DNA of 64,000 nucleotides from Paraburkholderia sp. CNPSo 3274 (GCF_024206475.1 NZ_JAMBPR010000011.1:92985-156984), one strand, 5' to 3'; numbered from the stretch's first letter, positions 51,863 through 63,104 are shown. Program-made: numbers and translations. The notes: generated by a model not told the origin, from the letters alone.

Positions 51863-51880
51863 TCGACTGCTGAAAAACGC

Positions 51881-51925
51881 AGCGCGCCCCTGCTTGACGA
51901 ATCTCGCAGGGGCGCGCTCTTTTTT
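51881..51925. terminator. Strong bidirectional terminator
   Basis: A perfect 13-base-pair stem (AGCGCGCCCCTGC and its complement) with a 12-base loop is followed by CTTTTTT on the plus strand and by GTTTTTC on the minus strand. It serves both converging genes. Confidence 0.88.
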
Positions 51926-51955
51926 CACACATCAACGACAAGCGATCCTGACCTG

Positions 51956-53626
51956 TCAAATCCTCGGTGCCTTGTCGAGCACCACGCCCGTCGTCGGGTC
52001 GAGGAACAGCGTGCGGTCTTCGTGGCCGCGGCCGCGGCGGTCGAAGTCGAACATGCCCATGATGCTGCCTGCCGTCGCATCGAACGAACCGCCGCCGATG
52101 CGCTGGCCATCAAGCCAGTTGTCTTCGATGAAACGCACCACGGATGACTGGTCGATCAGCGTATGGTCGACGTAGTTCTCCTTGGCCCACGGCGAGATCA
52201 CCACAAACGGAATGCGCGTGCCCGGGCCGCAGCGGCCGTTCACGGGCTTGCCGCTCAAGCCGGCCGGCGCCGTACCCGTGCCGCAGATGCCGGCCGCGGT
52301 CAACTGGTCGGCAACGCTGTCGTACGAGGCGCTAGTGGGCTGCGCGTAGGCATGGTCGTACCAGCCGTCCGAGTCATCCCATGCCACGATAACCGCCGTA
52401 TCTTCCCAGTCGTGCTGCTGCTGCAGGAAGTTCACGACCTTTGTGACGAAAGCCTGCTCGTCGAGCGGGTCCGAATAACCCGCGTGGCCATCCTGGTAGG
52501 CCGGGGCCTTGAGGAAGCTCACCGACGGGAAATTGCCCGCCTTCACGGCATTGAAGAAGTCGTCGATATCGTACTGGTGATTCGCCGGGTCGGGGTTCCC
52601 ATTCTTGCCCACGGTGTGCCCGATCGCGGCGAGCGAGCCCGGACGCAGATGCTGCGGGTTCGACGTCGAAGCGTAATACTGGAACCAGTTGTGGTGCGGA
52701 ATATAGTCGGCCGTGGACGCGCCGACCACCGGCGAGAGCGTGCTGCGCTTGCAACCCGTCGTGCCGTTGCTGTTCGTCGTCGCGAGGTTGAAGCCGCCCA
52801 TGAAGCCGCCCCAAGAGACATTACGCGCGTTCAGCAGGTCGCCGATATTCTTGCCGGTCATCTGCGCCTGATCGGTCGTGCTCGAGCAGAGGTCGTAGGC
52901 CGGATCGACGTCGTTGATCATCGTAAAGCCGTTCTGCCCGTCGTTCACATAGTACGAACCGGCGGTCGAAGGCTTCTTCGTTGTGAGCACAACCTTCATG
53001 CCGTTGGTCTGACCCGAGACCACTTCGAGCGCGCCGGGCGTCGAAGGACCGTAGGTCGACGTATAGGCGTTATCGCTCAACGCGAAGTGCTGCGCGTAGT
53101 TCCACAACGCCGTGACCGTGTTGCCGTCGTAATAGCCCATCACCTGGCCCTTCGTGCCGAACGCGCCAGCGCCGCCGCTCGTGCCATTACCCGTGAACTC
53201 GGGGAAGAGGTCGGCCCGGCCGTCGTCGTACGCTTGCTGCTCGGCCGTATAAGCGTGGTTCTGGTCGGCCGTGGCCGCCTGCGTGCGATCCAGACGGAAC
53301 GGATTGGCCGCGCCCGCGCCATTGCCCGGATTCGTGGAGTTCGGGTTCTTGGTCAGCAGCGTGCCCGTAAGACCGTTCACTTCGGGCGTGCCGGGTTGCG
53401 CCTTGAATGCAGGCTCGCCGGACGGGTTGGTCGCATGCGGATAGGTCGCGAAGTAATGGTCGAACGAAACGTTCTCGCCATAGATCACGACCACGTGCTT
53501 GATCGGGGTGGCAGTGTGACCGTGTTCCGGATGATTCTTGTCGTGATCGTCACCAGCACTCCACGCAACTGTCGATGCGAATGCTGCGGCTGTGAGCGAA
53601 CCAACTGCGACGTGACGCCATTGCAT
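51956..53626 (-). CDS. Exported phosphoesterase (phospholipase C/AcpA family)
   Basis: A 556-residue enzyme of the phosphoesterase family that includes acid phosphatase AcpA and phospholipases C. The signal peptide is clear (HVAVGSLTAAAFASTVAWSA). The metal and nucleophile motif ENVSFDHYFATYP follows, and AWDDSDGWYDH, RIPFVVISPWAK and SSVVRFIEDNW mark the C half. AGGAG precedes the ATG at 53626. Substrate type (phospholipid or soluble phosphate ester) cannot be told. It stands alone. Confidence 0.9.
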   Translation of the reverse strand: MQWRHVAVGSLTAAAFASTVAWSAGDDHDKNHPEHGHTATPIKHVVVIYGENVSFDHYFATYPHATNPSGEPAFKAQPGTPEVNGLTGTLLTKNPNSTNPGNGAGAANPFRLDRTQAATADQNHAYTAEQQAYDDGRADLFPEFTGNGTSGGAGAFGTKGQVMGYYDGNTVTALWNYAQHFALSDNAYTSTYGPSTPGALEVVSGQTNGMKVVLTTKKPSTAGSYYVNDGQNGFTMINDVDPAYDLCSSTTDQAQMTGKNIGDLLNARNVSWGGFMGGFNLATTNSNGTTGCKRSTLSPVVGASTADYIPHHNWFQYYASTSNPQHLRPGSLAAIGHTVGKNGNPDPANHQYDIDDFFNAVKAGNFPSVSFLKAPAYQDGHAGYSDPLDEQAFVTKVVNFLQQQHDWEDTAVIVAWDDSDGWYDHAYAQPTSASYDSVADQLTAAGICGTGTAPAGLSGKPVNGRCGPGTRIPFVVISPWAKENYVDHTLIDQSSVVRFIEDNWLDGQRIGGGSFDATAGSIMGMFDFDRRGRGHEDRTLFLDPTTGVVLDKAPRI

Positions 53627-54081
53627 ATTCGGCTCCTGGTTGGTTTCGTATTGTCGGGATCACCGTGAAGCCGGCAAAGGCGTTATGCAGCCCGCATCGT
53701 GGCACTCATGCCAGCTGAATGCGGAGGCTACACGGCATGAGGATTAGAGCATCGGGGTATGAATGCTCGGCGTCAGACTCCTTACGAAATATTTTCGATT
53801 GGTAAGTTTGGCGCTGAATCGGCACTCAATTGGCACTGCGGCGATAAAACCGGTCTTGAATTCAGGTATGAAGATTGCGCGGCGCTCACGCGCCGGTTAG
53901 CAAACAAGATGAACTAAATGAAATGGCCACAGCACCGCGACCGGAAATTGAACAGGTGGCTTAGATGAAACTGACGCCACCTGTTCACGAGCACATCGAC
54001 CGCGCCGAGGCGGCGCTCTGCCTTCTGCGATTTGTTTCCATTTCATAGCCGCTCTCGCGCAAGACGCTCGCCTTAACGCGC
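53627..54081. other. 455-bp gap containing one hairpin
   Basis: No protein gene is supported. An 11-base-pair inverted repeat at 53950-53986 is the only structure I see. The left part presumably carries the phosphoesterase promoter. Confidence 0.5.
53950..53986. repeat. Inverted repeat GAACAGGTGGC/GCCACCTGTTC
   Basis: Perfect 11-base arms around a 15-base loop, in a region without genes. Could be a hairpin of a small RNA or an operator; no T-run follows closely on either strand. Confidence 0.5.
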
Positions 54082-54297
54082 TCACGGCGCGGTGCCAATG
54101 CCGCCGCCCGGGCCCGCCAGTTCACCGTCTACGCCAAGCTGAGTCGCATCGCCGTGAGCGTTCGCACGGCCGCCATGACGCGAAAACGGCGTGGTCCGCA
54201 GCCGCGCGCGGCGACGCGGACCGGAAACCGGGTCCAGATAGAACATGACGAGCGTGCCTGCCGCGGCGGCCGCCGCAAGATGGAACAGTGCCTTCAT
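54082..54297 (-). CDS. Small YtxH-like membrane protein
   Basis: A 71-residue protein with one N-terminal helix (LFHLAAAAAAGTLVMFYLDP) followed by SGPRRRARLR, the pattern of many small proteobacterial proteins in which a helix ending LDPxxGxRRR precedes a basic part. GAGAGG precedes the start at 54297. Function unknown. Co-directional with, and downstream of, the suf operon. Confidence 0.62.
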   Translation of the reverse strand: MKALFHLAAAAAAGTLVMFYLDPVSGPRRRARLRTTPFSRHGGRANAHGDATQLGVDGELAGPGGGIGTAP

Positions 54298-54431
54298 GGA
54301 TGCCTCTCGATAGTTGCAACGCATGCAAAGCGCGGAGATCGGCGCGATCGGAACAAGCCACCGCTCCTCCAATCCGCGCACCCATTATGCCGCTGACAAC
54401 TGCGCGCGAGGCGCCGCCATGCCTTCCGCGC

Positions 54432-54764
54432 TCAGGAAAAGCCCTCGTCCCAGCGCGTATCCCGAACCTGCACCATGCCCGCTTCCACGCGCACCGCGAA
54501 CACCGCAACGTCCTCATACGCGGGCGGTGCGAGGACCTTCCCCGTCTTGATGCAAAAACGGGCGCCATGTCGCGGGCAAATCACCTCGTCGCCCTCCACG
54601 TCGCCGCCCGTGAGCACGCCGCCATCGTGCGGACAGGTGTCCTCGATTGCATAACAGATCCCTTCGAGATTGAACACGGCGACCGCTGTGCCGTCCACGT
54701 CGACGCTACGTACCGAGCCCGGTTGAAACTCGGCGTATGGCGCCACGTCCACCCAATTGGCCAT
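54432..54764 (-). CDS. Rieske-type 2Fe-2S ferredoxin at the end of the suf operon
   Basis: A 110-residue soluble Rieske protein. Cluster ligands are in CPHDGG and CPRHGA, spaced as in dioxygenase-type ferredoxins. The start at 54764 lies one base after the stop of the SufT-like gene, so it is the last suf operon gene. It may be an electron donor for, or a client of, the assembly machinery. Confidence 0.88.
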   Translation of the reverse strand: MANWVDVAPYAEFQPGSVRSVDVDGTAVAVFNLEGICYAIEDTCPHDGGVLTGGDVEGDEVICPRHGARFCIKTGKVLAPPAYEDVAVFAVRVEAGMVQVRDTRWDEGFS

Positions 54765-54765
54765 G

Positions 54766-55098
54766 TCAGAGCATCCCCAATTGCAGCAGCGCCGCTTCGG
54801 ACATGCGCGCTCTCGTCCACGGCGGGTCCCAGACCAACTCCACATTCGTCGCGCTCACGCCCTCCACGTCGTTCACGTATTCTTCGACCGTGCCGGGAAA
54901 CGTCTGCGCGACCGGGCAGCCCGGCGCGGTCAGCGTCATGCGGATCGTCACGCGACCCGTTTCGGCGTCCACGTCCAGTTGATACACGAGCCCCAAATCG
55001 TAGATGTTCACCGGTATCTCCGGATCGAACACCGAGCGCAGCGCGTCGATCACGCGTTCGCGCAGATCGTTGCTCGCGGTTTGCGTATTCATCGTCAT
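54766..55098 (-). CDS. sufT: SufT-like MIP18/DUF59 Fe-S assembly protein
   Basis: A 110-residue protein of the MIP18 family with DPEIPVNIYDLGLVY and the conserved TAPGCPV motif. SufT proteins help deliver or mature Fe-S clusters. GGAGG precedes ATG 55098. It is between sufU and the Rieske gene. Confidence 0.9.
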   Translation of the reverse strand: MTMNTQTASNDLRERVIDALRSVFDPEIPVNIYDLGLVYQLDVDAETGRVTIRMTLTAPGCPVAQTFPGTVEEYVNDVEGVSATNVELVWDPPWTRARMSEAALLQLGML

Positions 55099-55120
55099 TT
55101 ACCTCCAGGCATGCGCAGCC

Positions 55121-55573
55121 TCATTCCGTCGAAACGGTCCCGCGCTCATCGCGCAACGCGGCGTGCAGCGTGTGCCACGCAAGCGTCGCGCATTTGATGC
55201 GCGCCGGAAATTCGCGCACGCCCCCGAGCACCGCGAGCTTACCGAGCCCTTCGGCAGAGACTGGGCGGTCCGTAGGCGCTGTCGCCATTGCGTGAAAGCG
55301 TTCGAACAGCGCCTCGACTTCCGCTTGCGTGCGGCCCTTGAGCGCTTCGGTCATCAACGAAGCCGAAGCCGTTGCGATCGCGCACCCCGCGCCCTCGAAC
55401 CCGGCGTCCTTGACCACGCCGTCCTCGATACGCAGATACAACGTGACGCGGTCGCCGCACAACGGGTTGTAGCCTTCGGCGCTATGCGTCGCACCGGGCA
55501 GGGCGTGACAGTTCCGCGGCCGCCTGTAGTGGTCGAAAATCGTTTCCTGGTATAGGTCGCGCAAGTCGCTCAT
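55121..55573 (-). CDS. sufU: SufU-type Fe-S scaffold/sulfur-transfer protein
   Basis: A 150-residue IscU/SufU-like protein. Three cluster/zinc Cys positions are visible: NPLCGD, GAGCAI and RIKCATL, and the SufU-type insertion between them is present. SufU accepts sulfur from SufS. The start is fixed by ATGA overlap with sufS; the frame is open far upstream as a shadow of sufS. Confidence 0.92.
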   Translation of the reverse strand: MSDLRDLYQETIFDHYRRPRNCHALPGATHSAEGYNPLCGDRVTLYLRIEDGVVKDAGFEGAGCAIATASASLMTEALKGRTQAEVEALFERFHAMATAPTDRPVSAEGLGKLAVLGGVREFPARIKCATLAWHTLHAALRDERGTVSTE

Positions 55574-56823
55574 AGCGGAAACACCTCCTCTACGCGCGCG
55601 AGGCCGTCCAGCAGCGCGTCGACTTCGGCGCGCGTGTTGTACAACGCAAACGAGGCGCGCACCGTGGCCGGCACACCATAGCGCTCCATCACCGGCATCG
55701 CGCAATGATGGCCCGTTCGCACCGCCACGCCGTACTGGTCGAGTATCGTGCCGATGTCGTGGGCATGCGCGTTCTCCATGACGAACGAGAGAATTCCCAC
55801 TTTTTCCTTCGCAGATCCAATCATTCTCACGTGAGGCATCGCACGCAGTGCTTCGTCGGCATACGCGAGCAGATCGGCCTCGTGCCTCTGTGCCACTTCC
55901 AGCCCAATCGCGCTTACGTAGTCTAGTGCGGCACCGAGCCCGATCGCGCCGGCCATATTCGGCGTGCCCGCTTCGAACCGCCACGGAATCACGTTGTACT
56001 CGGTCTTCTCGAACGTCACGGAGCGGATCATGTCGCCGCCGCCCTGCCATGGCGGCATGGCTTCGAGCAGCGCAGCCTTCGCGTACAGCGCGCCGATACC
56101 GGTGGGGCCGTAGATCTTGTGACCCGAAAACGCGTAGAAATCGCAATCGAGCGCGGCCACGTCCACGGGGAGATGCGCGATCGCCTGCGCGCCATCGACC
56201 AGCACCGGCACGCCGCGCGCATGCGCAAGCTCGATCATTTGCGCAAGCGGATTCACGGTTCCCAGCGCGTTCGACGCATGCGCCACTGCCACCATGCGCG
56301 TGCGTGGGCTGAGCAGGCGCTCGTATGCGTCGAGGTCGAGCGTGCCGTCGTCGTCGATTGGCGCCACCTTCAGCACCGCGCCCGTCTGTGCGCAGACGAG
56401 TTGCCACGGCACGATATTCGAGTGATGCTCCATCGCGGTGATGAGCACTTCGTCGCCGGGCTGAAGGCGCGGCCGCGCGTAGCTTTGCGCCACCAGATTG
56501 ATCGCTTCCGTGGTGCCGCGCGTGTACACAATCTCCTTCTCGTGCGCCGCGTGAATGAACCGCGCAATGCGCGCGCGGGCGCCCTCGTAGGCATCGGTCG
56601 CGCGCTGCGACAGCAGATGCACACCGCGATGCACGTTGGCATTGTCGTGCTCATAATAGGCCTGGCCGGCGGCGATCACGCTCGCGGGCTTCTGCGTGGT
56701 AGCGGCGTTGTCGAGGTACACGAGCCGCTTGCCGTGCACGCTTTCGCGCAGAATCGGAAAGTCGCGGCGCCAGCCCATGACCGTTTCGGCGTCGGGAATA
56801 CCCACCGGTTCGAGTAGATTCAT
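55570..56823 (-). CDS. sufS: SufS cysteine desulfurase
   Basis: A 417-residue group II cysteine desulfurase. PLP binds Lys in SGHKIYGPTG, and the catalytic Cys lies in RTGHHCAMP. It releases sulfur from cysteine for cluster assembly and hands it to SufU. Its start overlaps sufD by ATGA-type coupling. Confidence 0.95.
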   Translation of the reverse strand: MNLLEPVGIPDAETVMGWRRDFPILRESVHGKRLVYLDNAATTQKPASVIAAGQAYYEHDNANVHRGVHLLSQRATDAYEGARARIARFIHAAHEKEIVYTRGTTEAINLVAQSYARPRLQPGDEVLITAMEHHSNIVPWQLVCAQTGAVLKVAPIDDDGTLDLDAYERLLSPRTRMVAVAHASNALGTVNPLAQMIELAHARGVPVLVDGAQAIAHLPVDVAALDCDFYAFSGHKIYGPTGIGALYAKAALLEAMPPWQGGGDMIRSVTFEKTEYNVIPWRFEAGTPNMAGAIGLGAALDYVSAIGLEVAQRHEADLLAYADEALRAMPHVRMIGSAKEKVGILSFVMENAHAHDIGTILDQYGVAVRTGHHCAMPVMERYGVPATVRASFALYNTRAEVDALLDGLARVEEVFPL

Positions 56824-58145
56824 GACAGTCCTCGCAGGTATTCGCCACCGGGCAGGCGCGCGAGCAGTTGTTGCGTGAGCCGGCTACGCAGTGCGGCGCT
56901 TTCCACGCGATCCACGCTCACGCGCGCGAACGACCACACGAGTAGCGCGCGCGCCATCCGCTCGTCTATGCCGCGCGAGCGCAGGTAAAAGAGCAGGCTC
57001 TCGTCGAGCTGGCCGACGGTCGCGCCGTGCGTGCACTTCACGTCGTCGGCGTGAATTTCCAGTTGCGGCTTCGTGTCGATCTCGGCGTTGCGCGAGAGCA
57101 GCAGATTGTCGTTGCCTTGATGCGCGTTGGTCTGCTGCGCGTTCTGGTGCACGATCACACGGCCATCGAACACCCCATGCGAAGCGCCGTCGAGCACGCC
57201 GCGATAGTATTCCCGGCTCGTGCCGCGCGGCATCTCATGGTCGATACGCGTGTGATGATCCACGTGTTGCCGCGCGCTCACGAAATACAGGCCGTTCAGG
57301 TCGGCTTGCGCGTCTTCCGCATCCAGGCGCGTGTCGATTTGCGTGCGCGACAACGCGCCGCCAAACGCAAACGAGTGCGAGGTGAAGTGGCTGGCCCGCC
57401 GCTGCGAAACGCCTACGTGTGCGATATGAAACGCGCTGCGCGCCTCCTGCTGGATGCGGCAATGCTGAACGTCAGCCTCTTCCTCGGCGACGATTTCCGT
57501 CGCGGTGTTGACGAAATAGGCCTCGTCGGTGATGCCCGCGAACTGCTCGACGATCGAGCATCGCGCGCCCCGCTGCGCCACCACCGCGTTGAACGGATGC
57601 ATGGCGAGCGCGGCCTCGCTGCTGAAGAACAGCACGTGCAGCGGCCAGTCCAGCGCACAGCCGGGCGGCAGTACGACCACGTAGCCGTCGCTGCGAAATG
57701 CGCCGTTGAGCGCCGCAAAGCCGTCCTCGGGCGCACGCCGAGCCATGAGGGATTCGATCCGCTCAGGAATCCTGCGCATTGCCTGTGCGAGCGTGCCAAC
57801 GAACGCGCCTTCCGGCAAAGGCGGCAAGGACGAGAGCTTCGGCGCGTGGCGGCCGTTTACGAACACGATGCGCCCCCCAGCATCGGCGGGCACGAGGTCG
57901 TCGATCAGGCGGGCGTAGTCTGTTTGCTCGCCGTCCGAAGGCATGAAATGCCAATGCGGCTTTGCAATGGGCATGACATTGGTGTATTTCCACGCTTCGA
58001 GTTGCGTGCCGGGAAAGCCCAGTATTTCGAACCGGTCGAACGCGTGCCGCCTCGCCTTGCGCAACCATGGCAGCTCGACGCCCGCCAGCGTTCCCGCCAT
58101 CGTGCGGAAAGCGTCGCGGTAATGCTCGCGCGTTGATTCGCTCAT
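56820..58145 (-). CDS. sufD: SufD subunit of the Fe-S scaffold complex
   Basis: A 441-residue SufB/SufD-family protein with the C-terminal beta-helix and the conserved end (CTHGATVGQLDESLLFYLRS RGI) typical of SufD. It forms SufBC2D with its neighbours. Start overlaps sufC by four bases. Confidence 0.94.
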   Translation of the reverse strand: MSESTREHYRDAFRTMAGTLAGVELPWLRKARRHAFDRFEILGFPGTQLEAWKYTNVMPIAKPHWHFMPSDGEQTDYARLIDDLVPADAGGRIVFVNGRHAPKLSSLPPLPEGAFVGTLAQAMRRIPERIESLMARRAPEDGFAALNGAFRSDGYVVVLPPGCALDWPLHVLFFSSEAALAMHPFNAVVAQRGARCSIVEQFAGITDEAYFVNTATEIVAEEEADVQHCRIQQEARSAFHIAHVGVSQRRASHFTSHSFAFGGALSRTQIDTRLDAEDAQADLNGLYFVSARQHVDHHTRIDHEMPRGTSREYYRGVLDGASHGVFDGRVIVHQNAQQTNAHQGNDNLLLSRNAEIDTKPQLEIHADDVKCTHGATVGQLDESLLFYLRSRGIDERMARALLVWSFARVSVDRVESAALRSRLTQQLLARLPGGEYLRGLS

Positions 58146-58954
58146 CGTTGCTCCCTGGCGGATGCCGTGTGTTGCGTGCCGGCGCCCTGCCCACCTGCCG
58201 TCCCGTCACTATCCGGCTCGCCTAGCCAGCCATAACCCCTGCGCTCCAGTTCGAGCGCGAGCTCATGCGAACCCGAGCGCACGATGCGCCCTTGCGAAAG
58301 CACGTGCACCTGGTCCGGCACGATGTAGTCGAGCAGGCGCTGGTAGTGCGTCACGAGCACGATGGCCCGGTCCGCGCTGCGCATCTGGTTCACACCACGG
58401 GCGACGAGTTGCAGCGCATCGATATCGAGCCCGGAGTCGGTCTCGTCGAGAATGGCGAGACGCGGCTCCAGCACCGTCATTTGGAGCACCTCGTTGCGCT
58501 TTTTCTCGCCGCCTGAAAACCCTTCGTTCACGCCCCGGTACAGCAGGTCTTCCTTCATCTCCATGGCCGCCATTTTTTCCTTCACCAGCGCGAGAAAATC
58601 CATGGCGTCGAGTTCCGCCTCGCCACGATGTTTGCGCTGCGCGTTGAGCGCGGCCTTGAGCAGATAGATATTGCTCACGCCCGGTATTTCCACTGGATAC
58701 TGAAACGCGAGAAAAAGCCCGCGGCGCGCGCGCTCGTCGGGCGCAAGCGCGAGCAGGTCGCAGCCGTCGTACTGCACGCTGCCCCCCGTGACCACGTATT
58801 GCTCGCGCCCCGCCAGCACATGGGCGAGCGTGCTTTTGCCGGAGCCGTTCGGCCCCATGATCGCGTGAACCTCGCCCGCATTCACGCGCAAATCCACACC
58901 GCGCAGAATCGGCTTGCTTTCCACTTCGACATTCAGATTGCGGATGTCCAGCAT
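58142..58954 (-). CDS. sufC: SufC ATPase of the Fe-S scaffold complex
   Basis: A 270-residue ABC-type ATPase: Walker A GPNGSGKST, signature FSGGEKKR, Walker B LAILDETDSGLD. The ETDSGLD form is characteristic of SufC. A tail of about 20 polar residues past the usual end is present. It lies 13 bases after sufB. Confidence 0.95.
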   Translation of the reverse strand: MLDIRNLNVEVESKPILRGVDLRVNAGEVHAIMGPNGSGKSTLAHVLAGREQYVVTGGSVQYDGCDLLALAPDERARRGLFLAFQYPVEIPGVSNIYLLKAALNAQRKHRGEAELDAMDFLALVKEKMAAMEMKEDLLYRGVNEGFSGGEKKRNEVLQMTVLEPRLAILDETDSGLDIDALQLVARGVNQMRSADRAIVLVTHYQRLLDYIVPDQVHVLSQGRIVRSGSHELALELERRGYGWLGEPDSDGTAGGQGAGTQHTASAREQR

Positions 58955-58967
58955 GCTTCTCTCCCTT

Positions 58968-60416
<1,449 letters not shown>

Positions 60417-60628
60417 GACGTTATTACGGTCTCCTTTACACTCACGACCTCATTCTAGAACCCCTTTCAAAACCCTGGCACGGTCGGGGTTTAACCGGAG
60501 CGCATGAAACGCGAAGCAGGCACGCCCAATGCGAAAGACCCTGTTCTCAAGAGAGAAATGACGTCGCGCCGTGCATGCGATTCGCGACACCTTGCTGGAC
60601 CATGACGATGAAGACCAACGGAGACGCC

Positions 60629-60883
60629 ATGAAGCCAGCGCATGTTCACGTCTGGGGCTCGATCGCCTGTGTGGCGCTCGCCGCCTCCTCGCTACCCGCC
60701 AACGTACAGGCCCAAACAACCGCTCATCCACCTGCGCCGCCGATGGTGAAGCCGCCGGCAGCGGCTCCAGGCATTGCGAGCGAATCCAACCCCGACAACA
60801 TGCCTGTGAAGAAACCCAAGGGGCCCGCCGCTCACGACAAGATGATGCGCAGCGACCCTGCCAGTGACGCTCAGGCGAAATAG
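60629..60883 (+). CDS. Small exported Pro-rich protein
   Basis: An 84-residue protein with a signal peptide (VWGSIACVALAASSLPANVQA) and a short, disordered mature part rich in Pro, Ala and Lys. ATG 60629 has GGAG six bases upstream; starts at 60602 or 60608 are possible. Family unknown. Confidence 0.6.
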   Translation: MKPAHVHVWGSIACVALAASSLPANVQAQTTAHPPAPPMVKPPAAAPGIASESNPDNMPVKKPKGPAAHDKMMRSDPASDAQAK

Positions 60884-60952
60884 CGCAAAAAGAGCTCACC
60901 ATTGGCCGCGCCAGGCTCTACCCTTTAACGATGAAACTCACGGAGGACCAGG

Positions 60953-61213
60953 ATGAGAATCGAATTCACGAGTCGCCGTCACGCCGTGGCTGCCGCACGC
61001 GTAGCGTTCGAAGCCAACGTGGACAACCGCCCGGTATGGTGCAGCGTATCGCTCGACGCGCTGAACGACCGCTTCGGCAACACCGGCACATCGGCGCATG
61101 CGCTATTGAGCGCATTCGAGGCGAACCGCCCGAGTATCGAATTGGCCGCGCGCCACGCGCTGGAGAAAAACGGGGGCCAGTCCGTGGAGCTTGAAACGCG
61201 CGATCTGGAGTGA
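60953..61213 (+). CDS. DUF1488-like protein
   Basis: An 86-residue cytoplasmic protein with the DUF1488 pattern: a short N-terminal strand, VWCSVSLDALNDRFG, and a helical end. AGGACCAGG precedes the ATG. Function of the family unknown. Confidence 0.72.
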   Translation: MRIEFTSRRHAVAAARVAFEANVDNRPVWCSVSLDALNDRFGNTGTSAHALLSAFEANRPSIELAARHALEKNGGQSVELETRDLE

Positions 61214-61348
61214 TCGCGCCGACGCAGGTGCAATCGCAATCGAGTTCGAATCGCCAGCCGAACCGGCCTGCTACCGGCAGGCCTTGATACTTCCCCAAAG
61301 AACTGAAAAGCGCACGCCCGAGTGCCAGTTTGGCAAGGGCGGCAACAA

Positions 61349-61374
61349 AAAACGCCCGGAATCCCGGGCGTTTT
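61349..61374. terminator. Bidirectional rho-independent terminator
   Basis: An 11-base-pair stem (AAAACGCCCGG and complement) with a four-base loop carries T-runs on both strands. It ends both the DUF1488-like gene and the convergent radical SAM gene. Confidence 0.9.
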
Positions 61375-61395
61375 CTTTCGAGGAGGGACGCTTCT

Positions 61396-62817
61396 TCAGA
61401 CCTTGCGCGCCCGGAGATATTTGAAGAACTCTGCGCCCTCCTGCAGGCGCCGCTTCATCATCTCCCAGCTCACCAGCATCTCGCGGACGATTTCCCAGAT
61501 CTTCGACGGCCGGAAATAAAAGCGCTTGTAGAATTCCTCGACGCCAAGGTAGATCTCTTCGCGCGACAGGTGCGGATAGCCGATCGTCGATGCCTGCGTG
61601 CCAGCCGAATTGATGAGCGTGATGACCTTGGTATCGTTCAGCCAGCCATTTTCGACCGCCTGTTTATGAAGCACCGTGCCAGGATAAGGCGCGGCGAGCG
61701 AGACCTGAATAGTATGGGGATTGATTTCTTTTGCGTACTGAATGGTCTTCTGGATCGTTTCGTGCGTCTCGCCCGGCAGGCCGAGGATGAAGGTCCCGTG
61801 AATCTTGATGCCGAGCTTGCGGCAATCCTCGCTGAACTGGCGCGCGAAGTCCGTACGCACGCCCTTTTTGACGTTCACGAGAATCTGGTCGTCGCCGGAT
61901 TCGAAGCCGACGAGCAGGAGCCGCAAGCCGTTGTCCTTCATCACCTTGAGCGTCGAGTACGGCACGTTCGCCTTGGCATTGCACGACCACGTCACGCCTA
62001 GCTTGCCAAGCCCGCGCGCGATCTCTTCGGCGCGCGGCCTGAGATCCGTGAACGTGTCGTCGTCGAACATGATCTCCTTGATTTCGGGCATGTTGTCCCG
62101 AATCCATTTCACCTCTTCCAGCACGTGCTCGACCGAGCGCGTGCGATAACGATGGCCCCCCACCGTATGCGGCCAAAGGCAGAACGTGCAGCGGGACTTG
62201 CAGCCGCGCCCCGTGTAGAGCGAGAGATACGGATGCTTGAGATAGCCGCTGAAATAATGCTCGGACGTGAGGTCGCGCTTGTAGATTGGCGAGACGAATG
62301 GAAGCCGATCCATGTCTTCCAGTATCGGCCGGGCGTCGTTGTGCATGATCCCGCCGTCGGGCAGGCGATAGCTCAGGCCAAGGATCGATTCGAACGGCAG
62401 ACCTTGGGCGATCTCAAGACACGTGAAGTCAAATTCTTCCCGGCACACGAAATCGAGCACGTCGCTCGCACTCAGCGAACCATGGGGATCGACCGCCACT
62501 TTTGCGCCGATCATGCCGATGAGGATCGTGCTCTTGCGCCGCTTCAGGTGCTCGGCGAACTGAATGTCGCTCTGGAATGAGGGCGAACTCGTGTGAATGA
62601 AAACCAGTTCGTATTCCTGAGCGATATCCAGGGTCGCTTCAAGCGTCAGGTCGTCTGCGGGGGCATCCACCACGCGGCTGCCTTCGACCAGCGCGGCGGG
62701 TTGGACGAGCCACGTGGGATACCAGAACGAGCGGATTTCGCGCTTCGTTTGAAAGCGCGAGCCCGCGCCGCCATCGAAGCCTTCATAGGAAGGTGCCTGC
62801 AGAAACAGCGTTTTCAT
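61396..62817 (-). CDS. hpnJ: B12-binding radical SAM protein, HpnJ-like
   Basis: A 473-residue protein. An N-terminal B12-binding-like domain (about residues 1-180, starting KTLFLQAPSYEGFDGG) is followed by a radical SAM domain with CKSRCTFC (CxxxCxxC), GLPGETHETIQ and a helical C terminus. Length and N terminus match HpnJ, the radical SAM protein tied to the cyclitol ether headgroup of bacteriohopanepolyols. No other hopanoid gene is in the window, so the assignment rests on sequence recall. Confidence 0.8.
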   Translation of the reverse strand: MKTLFLQAPSYEGFDGGAGSRFQTKREIRSFWYPTWLVQPAALVEGSRVVDAPADDLTLEATLDIAQEYELVFIHTSSPSFQSDIQFAEHLKRRKSTILIGMIGAKVAVDPHGSLSASDVLDFVCREEFDFTCLEIAQGLPFESILGLSYRLPDGGIMHNDARPILEDMDRLPFVSPIYKRDLTSEHYFSGYLKHPYLSLYTGRGCKSRCTFCLWPHTVGGHRYRTRSVEHVLEEVKWIRDNMPEIKEIMFDDDTFTDLRPRAEEIARGLGKLGVTWSCNAKANVPYSTLKVMKDNGLRLLLVGFESGDDQILVNVKKGVRTDFARQFSEDCRKLGIKIHGTFILGLPGETHETIQKTIQYAKEINPHTIQVSLAAPYPGTVLHKQAVENGWLNDTKVITLINSAGTQASTIGYPHLSREEIYLGVEEFYKRFYFRPSKIWEIVREMLVSWEMMKRRLQEGAEFFKYLRARKV

Positions 62818-63104
62818 GAATGCCCTCGGAGAAAAATCGTGAATTTGTCTCGAAGCCTACAAAAACATGACAATTTGCTGGATAGCCGCTTTGCCCGGGT
62901 CAAGAATACTACGACTTGCTGTCGCGGGACGTCGAAAAAACGTCTGTGCCCGCCTATCGAAACACCCAATTAACAACGCCGCCGCCGATTGAACACGGCA
63001 GAACACCGCGAACACCGCATTCGTCGGCATGAGCGATGCTTTCTGTACTATATTTTTTGGCATTGGCAGCAGCATTCACAGCGCTCCAAAGCGGGAGGCG
63101 ATGT

